Under the pieces are notes generated by a model. The model saw nothing but the letters and a program-made list of their open reading frames with translations, ran no database searches and had not been told where the DNA came from. The position numbers and the translations under genes are program-made. This document shows positions 26,498 to 34,315 of a DNA stretch of 64,000 nucleotides, in pieces (the first letter of the stretch is position 1; each line of letters starts with the position of its first letter). The DNA comes from Wolbachia endosymbiont of Folsomia candida (GTDB taxonomy: Bacteria; Pseudomonadota; Alphaproteobacteria; Rickettsiales; Anaplasmataceae): assembly GCF_001931755.2 (NCBI RefSeq), contig NZ_CP015510.2, positions 682,001 to 746,000 on the forward strand, written 5' to 3'.

Positions 26498-26639
26498 TTT
26501 TTTTTGGCGGTTATATTTCCATAAGGCCTCCTAATGTATCGATTAAAGTTTTTCTCCTGTGCTTATTATATATATTCACCAAAATTTTGGAAAATGACCA
26601 AATTTTTAATTACAGCTAACAAAAAAATGTGATAGAATT

Positions 26640-27969
26640 TAAAATGGAGGCAGTGCAGCTATGCCTTTTATTCAAATTTAAATAGGGTTTATATTAGCGA
26701 TAGGAGTATGGGTGGATAAATTTTACCCAAAAACAATAGAATCGCTTTGAAACGTTATTTAGGTCTTCATAAAGCAATAAAGATAGTTTAGGGGTATGGT
26801 TAAAGTACAAGCCTTGTGGGTCTAAATGCACTAACTTTCTCTTTAAATTTTGTACAATATTAAAAATTCTTGATAACTTGAGCTATTTTCTGCCATACCT
26901 CTATCGGTCTTTATCTAATTTTTCTTTGCTAACGTTCTATCTACCCTTAAACTATAAGCAACAATGTAGTTAAAAACCTAACTAAAAGATTTAAAACAAT
27001 CAAGAAATTATGGTTGCTGCTAAGATAAAAACCTTAAGGTACATGAGCTCCGAAAATGCCATATTAGTAAAATTATTTATAATAGTTATTTGCAAATTAA
27101 GTGCTTTAGATTCGAGATTACACAGATTTTTGGCAGTTTAGTCCGTTTTAGATTGGAAAATGAAATCTCCTAAAAGGAAAAATCCTGCTATATATCAAGA
27201 GTTAATGGTAATTTAAGGTTGGAATTCAAGAAAACTTCTTAATTGCTTTGAAAGCTAGGCCTGTGGCGGGTTTTTTAGTATAGCTTAGTTTCGTGAGAGA
27301 CCTTATATTATATTATATAAAATAATAATATATAATAATAATAGAGCATATAGGATATGTAACCTTCATAACACCTACCTATAATATTATTAACGCGCTA
27401 AAATGTTTAATTTATTAATTTTTCTTAAAAAGCCTACAAATAGTTTAAAAGCCTACAAATAGTTTATAATACATAAGAAAAGTTTCCGCGGCGGCCATCT
27501 GCTCAACTGAACAAGCTTTAAATAAAGGCTAATACAAATTAATACCGTGCTACTTACCATTTAAATTTTTAACCGAAATATAAAAGTCGTTTTAAATGCG
27601 TTTTTAAAGCTACCCATGACCTGGATGAAGAAATATACCCCCCTTAGTCAAAGAACGCTTGTAACATAGCTTAAAATTGAAATAAACGGTATTTCTTACT
27701 ACTTATTACCAAGATAAATTCCTTGTGAAGAGAAACACCCTTTTAATTTTATCATATTCGTATTTTTATGCCAAGAACTTTTTTACTATAGGGAACATTT
27801 TAACTGGTTTATTTTTTAGCTGGTAAAAGCTCTAACTACTAACTTTTTAACGAATCTTTATATAGGATTAAAATATCAAGAAATTTTATTATTATTTTTA
27901 CTATTTTAATGGGTTTTATTGAACAATTTTAGCAAATTTGAAATTTATTTGAATTTTTTTGCAAAATCT
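26640..27969. other. AT-rich intergenic stretch
   Basis: No ORF with coding character on either strand. It includes a TATA-rich run at 27298-27342 and a tandem 19-bp duplication (27428-27446 and 27447-27465, unit AAAAGCCTACAAATAGTTT). An easily melted AT-rich tract near replication genes could belong to a phage origin, but nothing here proves it. Confidence 0.4.
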
Positions 27970-27994
27970 CCGGAAAAAGTTGTGAGAAATCCGG
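27970..27994 (+). promoter_or_regulatory. 25-bp CCGGA-N15-TCCGG dyad, copy 3
   Basis: On the + strand it starts CCGGAAAAAGTTGTGAG and ends AAATCCGG, followed directly by TATATAATTAGTATAGGGGC with a TATAAT-like -10. It precedes the + strand RepA-like/RuvC-like region at 28109-30688. The inverted orientation relative to copies 1 and 2 matches the opposite gene direction. Confidence 0.6.
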
Positions 27995-28108
27995 TATATA
28001 ATTAGTATAGGGGCAATGAACTCGCTATCTCAAAAAGGTGGCTTAAGGTTCCATTTCTTAGGCTGCCTCTAATAATTCTTTCTTTTATGAACTTTGTTAG
28101 CAAATAGA

Positions 28109-28160
28109 ATGTCGACACTCACACTTGATCTTAGCTGGCTTGGCTATTCTACATAAAGTT
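28109..28160 (+). pseudogene. 5' fragment of a RuvC-like gene
   Basis: ATGTCGACACTCACACTTGA and GGCTTGGCTATTCTACAT match the first about 50 bp of the RuvC-like genes (ATGTCAATACTAACACTTGA, GGATGGGCTATTCTACAT) but with a deletion across the catalytic GKQTG codons and loss of similarity afterwards. It is a relic of another repA-ruvC duplication. Confidence 0.5.
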
Positions 28161-28196
28161 TTTTATGCAATTCTTCTTTCAATATTTTGGTAATTT

Positions 28197-28868
28197 ATGA
28201 TAAAAGAAATAGATTTTTCAATGTGGAATGGTTTACCGCCTGAACAAGAATGGGTAATTAAAGATTGGCTTGCTATTGGAAGCGTTTCATCTCTTTCTGG
28301 TGAACGTGGTACAAACAAATCTTTCTTAGTTCAAGAATTAATTACAGCCCTTGCAACTGGTCAACATTGGTTAGATACAAGTTTTGAACCAGCTAAAGTT
28401 TATGGAGTATTTTCGGAAATTGATGAAAATGAGCTATTGACACGACAGCATAGAGTTCACACAAGACTGAGCAGAAGATGTCCTCACAGAATAAAAATGG
28501 TTTCCCTATTTGGTAAAGAAAATTTATTGATGAAATTTGACAACAATAACGTAGGAATATTAACTCATTTATTTGATGAATTACTTAGTGATATTGAATC
28601 ATTTAATCCTAAACTTGTAGTGTTGGACGAAGTCTCAGACTTTTTTGGAGGAGATGAAAATAATAGTTCTCATGTCAAACAATTTGTTCAAAAGTGCTGC
28701 GCTCACATAGCAAGAAAAGTTAATTGCGCTGTTTTATTATGTAAACATGGGTTAATAGAAACAGGAGTGTGGCGCGATACGATGAAGTTTCACATGTATG
28801 CTTATCAGGATGAAGAAGATAGCAGCTATTTAGTAAATTACATCTCTCATTATTCCAAACAAAAGTGA
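28197..28868 (+). CDS. RepA-like AAA ATPase
   Basis: A 223-aa RecA-fold ATPase with Walker A SGERGTNKSFL (34-44), a FSEIDENELLTRQHR block and Walker B KLVVLDEVSDFFGG. It is related to RepA-type helicases that load onto phage or plasmid origins, and to the broken copy at 1-426. No Toprim or zinc domain is present. It is the first intact gene after dyad copy 3. Confidence 0.75.
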   Translation: MIKEIDFSMWNGLPPEQEWVIKDWLAIGSVSSLSGERGTNKSFLVQELITALATGQHWLDTSFEPAKVYGVFSEIDENELLTRQHRVHTRLSRRCPHRIKMVSLFGKENLLMKFDNNNVGILTHLFDELLSDIESFNPKLVVLDEVSDFFGGDENNSSHVKQFVQKCCAHIARKVNCAVLLCKHGLIETGVWRDTMKFHMYAYQDEEDSSYLVNYISHYSKQK

Positions 28869-28974
28869 CAATTAGTTAATTTTCTGGCTGGGTTATTTTC
28901 CATTATGGAGTGTTTTATATTTTGAAAATACTAGACAGACTACCAGTTTAACTTTTTAACATCTAAATAATTTT

Positions 28975-29106
28975 ATGAGAAAAGCAATAGATTTTGCAAA
29001 ATGGTGCGCTCCAGAGAAAGAGTTTATTTTAGAGGGTTGGCTTTCCATGGGAGATGTTTCGTTCCTTAAAGGAGAATATGAAGTTGGTAAGTCTCTTTTC
29101 AAATAA
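28975..29106 (+). pseudogene. RepA-like ATPase N-terminal fragment
   Basis: ATG at 28975 opens 43 codons (MRKAIDFAKWCAPEKEF, LEGWLSMGDVSFLKGEYEVGKSLFK) matching the N-terminus of the ATPase at 28197, including its Walker A position (GEYEVGKS). TAA at 29104-29106 cuts it there. The RhuM-family gene begins about 60 bp later, so its insertion probably broke this ATPase. Confidence 0.6.
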
Positions 29107-29167
29107 AATTGCTACTTAAAGCAGAAAATGCCACAATAACTTGAAGTATGTATCTGAATTAAAGTTT

Positions 29168-30175
29168 ATGAATCCAGGTTACAATGAAATCATATTTTAT
29201 GAAACAGGCGATGGAAAGGTATGTATAGAAGTCAGGTTTGAAAATGACAATCTATGGCTTACACAGAAACATATGGCTGAGCTATTTGGTTGTTCAAGTG
29301 ATAATATTTCGCTACACCTAAAGAATATTTATCTAAGTAAAGAATTAGACAAAAGCTCAACTACCGAGGAATTCTCGACAGTTCAAAAAGAAGGAGGAAG
29401 AGAAGTAAAACGTAATGTAGTATTCTACAATTTAGAAGCTGTTATATCAGCAGGCTATCGTGTTAATTCAGAGCGTGGCATAGCTTTTCGTACATGGGCA
29501 ACAGATAAACTAAAGAATTACATTTTTAAAGGCTTTGCAATAGATAGTAATAGATTTAAGAATGGCACAAGATTTGATGCTAGGTTCTTTGATGAGCTAG
29601 TTGAAGAAATAAGAGAAATTCGAGCTAGCGAGCGTATAGCTTACCAGAAAATTACAGATATTTATGCAACTTCATTAGATTATTCAAGTTGTGCAATTGA
29701 AACAAGAGATTTCTTTGCTATAGTGCAAAACAAATTACATTTTGCCATTACCGGAAATACAGCAGCAGAAATAATCGCAAATAGAGCAAATAGAAATAAA
29801 CCAAATATGGGCCTAACAAATTGGCGAAAAGCACCTAAAGAGAAAATCTTTCTCTCTAACACTCAGGTAGCAAAAAACTATTTAGATAAAAATGAAATTG
29901 CTCAATTGAATAAGATAGTGAATATGTATATAGACCATGCAGAGTTTCAAGCTGCTCGAGGTAAAGTAATGTATATGAAAGATTGGAAGGAAAAGCTTGA
30001 CGCATTTTTAAAATTTAACGAGCAAGAGATATTAAAGAACTATGGTAAAGTTTCTCATGAAGTAGCAATTGCCTTAGCTACAAAGGAGTATAAAGAATTC
30101 AGAAAAATACAAGATAAATCGTACAAATCAGACTTCGATAAATTGCTAGAAGAAAGTAAAAAGAAAAATCTTTAA
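29168..30175 (+). CDS. RhuM-family protein
   Basis: A 335-aa protein of the RhuM (SPI-3 virulence-associated) family. Key blocks are YETGDGKVCIEVRFENDNLWL, TQKHMAELFGCSSDNISLHL (helix-turn-helix-like), NLEAVISAGYRVNSERGIAF and RTWATDKLKNYIFKGFAID, with a C-terminal ARGKVMYMKDWKEKLDAFLK. A TTG at 29141 is also in frame and would add nine residues; the ATG at 29168 fits family starts better. The molecular role of RhuM is unsettled. It has been placed between RepA-like and RuvC-like genes and is missing from the first module as far as the window shows. Confidence 0.75.
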   Translation: MNPGYNEIIFYETGDGKVCIEVRFENDNLWLTQKHMAELFGCSSDNISLHLKNIYLSKELDKSSTTEEFSTVQKEGGREVKRNVVFYNLEAVISAGYRVNSERGIAFRTWATDKLKNYIFKGFAIDSNRFKNGTRFDARFFDELVEEIREIRASERIAYQKITDIYATSLDYSSCAIETRDFFAIVQNKLHFAITGNTAAEIIANRANRNKPNMGLTNWRKAPKEKIFLSNTQVAKNYLDKNEIAQLNKIVNMYIDHAEFQAARGKVMYMKDWKEKLDAFLKFNEQEILKNYGKVSHEVAIALATKEYKEFRKIQDKSYKSDFDKLLEESKKKNL

Positions 30176-30199
30176 GAATTCTATATCTCAAAATAAAAT

Positions 30200-30688
30200 A
30201 TGTCAATACTAACACTTGATTTAGGCAAACAAACCGGATGGGCTATTCTACATGATGGAGTAATTCATAGTGGGAGTGAAAGTTTTCATGGTAATCGTTT
30301 TAGCGGTGGTGGGATGAAGTTCTTAAATTTCCATAGCTGGCTTAACTCTATAAAGGAAAAACTTGGAAATATTTCTGCAGTGTATTTTGAAGAGGTAAGA
30401 AGACATTTAGGGACTGATGCTGCCCATTGCTACGGAGGGTTCTTAGCTCATTTAACTGCTTGGTGTGAGGAAAATAGTATTCCATACGAAGGTGTACCTG
30501 TCAAGACTATTAAACGCTTTATTACCGGTAAGGGCAACGCAAGTAAGGCAGAAGTAATTGAAGCTGTGAAAAACAAAGGATTTGTACCTCAAGACGATAA
30601 TGAGGCAGATGCTTTGGCTATTATGTTTTTGGCACAGAGGAATTTCAGTTCCAATTCTAATTATGAAGATATAAATAAATATTCTTAA
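30200..30688 (+). CDS. RuvC-like Holliday junction resolvase, second copy
   Basis: A 162-aa paralogue of 428-916 differing at few residues (for example M39K instead of H, FLAQ instead of FFAQ near the end). All acidic catalytic residues (D7, E64/E65, D132-D137 region) are kept. It opens the second structural module, 24 bp after the RhuM gene. Confidence 0.85.
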   Translation: MSILTLDLGKQTGWAILHDGVIHSGSESFHGNRFSGGGMKFLNFHSWLNSIKEKLGNISAVYFEEVRRHLGTDAAHCYGGFLAHLTAWCEENSIPYEGVPVKTIKRFITGKGNASKAEVIEAVKNKGFVPQDDNEADALAIMFLAQRNFSSNSNYEDINKYS

Positions 30689-30772
30689 ACGTTAAGATAT
30701 GGCCATGTATACTCATAGTAGAAATTATATCCTAGCTTATTAAGTAATAATTCTAAATAAGAAACAAAATAA

Positions 30773-30841
30773 ATGAATAACTTAATTATAATGATGAAAA
30801 AACCTTTGTATATTAACCAATTTTGTGGGTCCTTCCCATAA
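30773..30841 (+). CDS. possible 22-aa leader peptide ORF, second copy
   Basis: ATG at 30773 opens MNNLIIMMKKPLYINQFCGS-F-P, equal in length to the ORF at 1001-1069. Differences are mostly amino-acid changing, so coding constraint is doubtful. The ribosome-binding site is weaker than in copy 1. Confidence 0.18.
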   Translation: MNNLIIMMKKPLYINQFCGSFP

Positions 30842-30869
30842 TAAAATTCGCGTGGGTGGCGAAGAGCCC
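30827..30869 (+). other. candidate structured RNA hairpin, second copy
   Basis: Arms GGGTCCTTC (30827-30835) and GAAGAGCCC (30861-30869) pair with one C-A mismatch around a 25-nt loop. It occupies the same place before the ParB-methyltransferase gene as 1055-1097, in an otherwise AT-rich gap. Confidence 0.3.
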
Positions 30870-30938
30870 GGGCGTTTTCTAGCGTTAGAGATATTTTGAA
30901 TGTTAACTACTTTACCGAGCTATTAATTCTTTGAAATC

Positions 30939-32174
30939 ATGAATTTAGAACTTCAATATTATCCAATTGGGAACCTAATCGAATACGACCGCAATCCACG
31001 TAAAAATGACGTTGTGGTGAACAGAATGTGTGCCTCTATTCGCGAATTTGGCTTTCGCATTCCAATAGTTGCAAAAAGTGATGGTACGGTGGTTGATGGC
31101 CATTTACGCCTTAAAGCTGCAAGAAAGCTTGGTATGGAGAGTGTTCCGGTGGTCTTAAGTGATAATTTAAGCGAAGCACAAACCAAAGCATTTAGATTAC
31201 TAGCAAATGAATCAGCTAACTGGGCGAAGTGGGATGATGATCTATTGAAACTTGAACTCCAGGATCTTGAAGATTTAAATTTTGATCTAAAGCTCACTGG
31301 GTTTGAACTGGAAAAAATCCAACGTTTTCTTGACGATGAATACAAAGAGGAAGAAAAAGATCTTGCTGATTTAAATGAACACAGTTGTAAAAGCAAATCA
31401 GTAGTCACAAAACCAGGAGATTTATGGATTTTAGGTGATCATAAAATTTACTGTGGTGATAGTCAAGTAATTGATTCATTTAAAGCGATTTTAGATGACA
31501 AAATGGCTGATATTACAGTTTGTGACCCTCCTTATAACGTTGATTATGGCGCTAGTCAGGAAAGAGATGATCGAAAAATGCTTAATGATGATCAAGGTGA
31601 AAAATACGAATTGTTCCTCTATAACATTTGCTCTCATATTTTAGCCTATACCAAAGGGGCAATTTACATTTGTTCATCATCATCTGAGCTTGCCACGCTG
31701 CAAAAGGTATTTGAAGAAGCAGGAGGACGTTGGTCAACATTTATCATTTGGGCAAAGAATCATTTTACTATTGGGAGATCTGATTACCAAAGACAGTATG
31801 AACCAATACTTTATGGTTGGAAAGATGGAAGTAAACGTCAGTGGTATGGTGGGAGAAATCAAAGTGATCTATGGTTTTATGACAAACCTACTTATAACTC
31901 ATTACATCCAACCATGAAGCCAGTTGAGTTAATGGAGAGAGCAATAATAAATAGCAGTAGACCAGGTGATATAGTTCTTGATCCATTTAGCGGGTCTGGA
32001 AGTACTTTGATTGCATGTGAGCGCACAGGCAGAATATGTAGAACAATTGAGCTAGATCCTGCATTTGTTGATGTGACTATAAAACGTTGGCAAGTATACA
32101 CAGGAAGAGATGCTCTTTTCGCTGACACTGGAAAGACTTTTTTAGAAACTCAAGAAAAGATAATACAAAAGTGA
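30939..32174 (+). CDS. ParB-like / DNA methyltransferase fusion, second copy
   Basis: A 411-aa paralogue of 1175-2410 with ATG instead of GTG. ParB motif DGHLRLKAA, DPPY and DPFSGSGST are unchanged; differences cluster in the last 25 residues (ALFADTGKTFLETQEKIIQK) and around residue 80. Two active methyltransferases with identical cores would be expected to recognise the same site. Confidence 0.85.
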   Translation: MNLELQYYPIGNLIEYDRNPRKNDVVVNRMCASIREFGFRIPIVAKSDGTVVDGHLRLKAARKLGMESVPVVLSDNLSEAQTKAFRLLANESANWAKWDDDLLKLELQDLEDLNFDLKLTGFELEKIQRFLDDEYKEEEKDLADLNEHSCKSKSVVTKPGDLWILGDHKIYCGDSQVIDSFKAILDDKMADITVCDPPYNVDYGASQERDDRKMLNDDQGEKYELFLYNICSHILAYTKGAIYICSSSSELATLQKVFEEAGGRWSTFIIWAKNHFTIGRSDYQRQYEPILYGWKDGSKRQWYGGRNQSDLWFYDKPTYNSLHPTMKPVELMERAIINSSRPGDIVLDPFSGSGSTLIACERTGRICRTIELDPAFVDVTIKRWQVYTGRDALFADTGKTFLETQEKIIQK

Positions 32175-32226
32175 AAATTAAGTTTGATTCAACATTTAGA
32201 GAAAAATTACAAAGGAGAAAAAAGAA

Positions 32227-32715
32227 GTGGAAAAAGGAAAAATGACACAAACAGAATGGGCAAGAGAACAAGGGTTTTCCAAGCAATACGTCTGTTATTT
32301 AGTGAAACAAGGAATTGTAGAACTTGAAGGTGGTATGGTGGATAGAGAACAAGCAAATAACGCACTTGAAACAATTCGTGATCCAAGTCAGCCACTTAGA
32401 AGAAAAAACGGTGAAAACGATGATGGTAGAAAAAATACTAGTGAGCTTTCAACCATGCTGCTTAAAACCAGAATTAAAAATGAAATAGAGCGTGGTAAAC
32501 TCCTAGAAGCTAAGGCTAAAGCTGAAATTGGCGAATTAGTAGCGATAGAAGAAGTAAAGCGTGATGCCTTTAACGTCGCAAGAGTAGTAAGAAATAAACT
32601 TTTAAATATTCCAGATAGAGTGTCAGCACTTCTTGCATCGATGAATGAGGCAGAAAAGATCCATGAAAAATTAACAAAAGAAATTAGAACTGCCATGGAA
32701 GAGTTGCCTAAATAA
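32227..32715 (+). CDS. terS: terminase small subunit (Nu1-like), second copy
   Basis: A 162-aa protein starting at GTG 32227 (AAGGAG 9 bp upstream); an ATG at 32242 is an alternative. The N-terminal helix-turn-helix is nearly the same as at 2433-2939, but the C-terminal third differs (LLASMNEAEKIHEKLTKEIR), the part that would contact the large subunit. Confidence 0.75.
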   Translation: MEKGKMTQTEWAREQGFSKQYVCYLVKQGIVELEGGMVDREQANNALETIRDPSQPLRRKNGENDDGRKNTSELSTMLLKTRIKNEIERGKLLEAKAKAEIGELVAIEEVKRDAFNVARVVRNKLLNIPDRVSALLASMNEAEKIHEKLTKEIRTAMEELPK

Positions 32716-32743
32716 AAATTTTAATAAACCAAAAACACCTTAA

Positions 32744-34315
32744 ATGACCAGTAACTTACACTTAGAATTAATCAGATGTCTTGTCAATCAACCAGGCATA
32801 GATATCAATGCTCGAGGCTCTAATGGCAAAACCCCATTACATTGTGCTATAGAGCTCGATGAGCTGAGTCTGGTAGAGCTTCTATTACTTAAGAAAAACA
32901 TTAATCCTTTTGTGGAAGACAACGATGGTAAAACATCTCTTGATTACGCAAAAGACGGTAAAAAAGTAGAAATATTAGAAGCTCTGATTAATAATAAATA
33001 TGGATCAGAACAAGATAGCTTACTTCATTTAGCAGCAATGGTGGGTGAGATTAATGCAGTTAGATATTTAATCAGAAAAGGTGTTGATGTTAATTCACAA
33101 AACGCTTTACTTCACACGCCATTACATTTAGCAGCTGCTATTGGACATGCGGAAATTGTAAAAGTTTTAGTTGAAGAAGGAAACGCTGAACTTGATGTCT
33201 TTGATGCAAGAAATCAGACTCCAATGCACTATGCAGTGAACAATAAAAAACTGGAAATAGTAAAATTACTTCTAAAGCTTGGAGGAGATGTGAACTTAGC
33301 TCGCAAAGGCCAAGGCTCGATGGAGTTATCACCTCTTCACAACGCTGTAAGTGTCAGTAATTACGATGAACGAGACTTATGCTTGGATATTGTGAGATGC
33401 TTAATAAACGCTCCTAACTCCAAGATCAATTTACAAGATTATGAAAATAAAACACCGCTACATTACGCTGATAGGCTCAAAACCATAGAAGTTTTACTAA
33501 CCCGAGAAGATATAGACCCATTAGTCAAGGATGATAATGGCAAAACACCATTTGACTATGCTAAAGAGGGAAATAGGCCTGAGATCAAGAGGGCTTTAAT
33601 AAGTAATAAATATGGATCTGATAAAAACAGTTTATTACATTTGGCAGCAGAAAGAGGATATGTTGAGTTACTGGATGATATTTTAAAAGAAGGAATTGAT
33701 GTAAATGTTTCAAATAATAAAGATCAATCTCCAATCTATCTTGCTGCAGAAAAAGGACATTTAAATGTTGTAAAATTACTACTTAAAAAAGGAGCAAATC
33801 CTATTTCAGCCATTAATTATGGAATAAAATCAAATAATTTAGAGCTACTAAAGATTTTGCTTGTTGGGAGAAATATATCCCTATTGGACAGAACATCTGG
33901 AATAAATTTTCCAACTTTTCATGCTTTGAACAATAGATATATAGAACATAGAAAAGTAGCCGATAAAAAGGTGAAAAAGTACAACAATGTTATCTGGATT
34001 TTTACAGCAGTTAGCGCAGTAACATTGACCATAATATACGCTAACCCTGTAATTGCCATAGTGATTGGAATACTCGCTCTGACTACAGCAATAATTATGA
34101 GTGACATTACTAGAAGATACATAGAAAACGAATTCCAGAAAGAGATGTCCAAAGAATTAGAGAAGCAATGTGAACCTCAGGGAGATATTTCCATTTTGGA
34201 AACAACTCAAGAAGTAGAAGATGTAGTAAATAGTAGGTGTAGAGAAGAATATAAAGAAACAGAAAGTAAAGAAAGCTTTGATGATGTTGCTGCTATTGGT
34301 AGAGGCAGAAGATGA
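32744..34315 (+). CDS. ankyrin-repeat membrane protein, second copy
   Basis: A 523-aa ankyrin protein with the same plan as 2992-4566: about ten ankyrin repeats, two hydrophobic helices (VIWIFTAVSAVTLTIIYA and AIVIGILALTTAIIMS) and an acidic tail. It is clearly more diverged from its paralogue than the flanking terminase genes are, in keeping with faster change in a host-contact or exclusion role. Its end overlaps the large-terminase start (ATGA). Confidence 0.8.
   Translation: MTSNLHLELIRCLVNQPGIDINARGSNGKTPLHCAIELDELSLVELLLLKKNINPFVEDNDGKTSLDYAKDGKKVEILEALINNKYGSEQDSLLHLAAMVGEINAVRYLIRKGVDVNSQNALLHTPLHLAAAIGHAEIVKVLVEEGNAELDVFDARNQTPMHYAVNNKKLEIVKLLLKLGGDVNLARKGQGSMELSPLHNAVSVSNYDERDLCLDIVRCLINAPNSKINLQDYENKTPLHYADRLKTIEVLLTREDIDPLVKDDNGKTPFDYAKEGNRPEIKRALISNKYGSDKNSLLHLAAERGYVELLDDILKEGIDVNVSNNKDQSPIYLAAEKGHLNVVKLLLKKGANPISAINYGIKSNNLELLKILLVGRNISLLDRTSGINFPTFHALNNRYIEHRKVADKKVKKYNNVIWIFTAVSAVTLTIIYANPVIAIVIGILALTTAIIMSDITRRYIENEFQKEMSKELEKQCEPQGDISILETTQEVEDVVNSRCREEYKETESKESFDDVAAIGRGRR

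Larger units (their letters stand above)
24940..26630. repeat. degenerate dispersed repeat zone without intact genes
   Basis: About 15 irregularly spaced, diverged units share the order (G/C)CCTCCTA or similar, then TATATATA, then 15-25 bp, then TCGTCCAAAAAATTGCAAA or TTGTTCAAAAAAATT. Examples begin near 25024, 25103, 25285, 25346, 26106, 26263, 26343 and 26452. On the - strand each unit reads as TTGGAC/TTGAAC, then TATATATTAG, then AGGAGG, like a promoter plus ribosome-binding site. Short coding-like stretches on the - strand are broken by stops at A-runs. It may be a decayed repeat gene, iterons of a replication origin, or an array of small RNA units. Confidence 0.5.

Noticed and set aside
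26434..26619. 61-aa ORF in the repeat zone
   Set aside because: It is built from TATATA and CCTCC repeat sequence with no ribosome-binding site and poor amino-acid character.
24940..26630. CRISPR array
   Set aside because: Repeat units are diverged and irregularly spaced, without constant-length spacers, and no cas gene is present.
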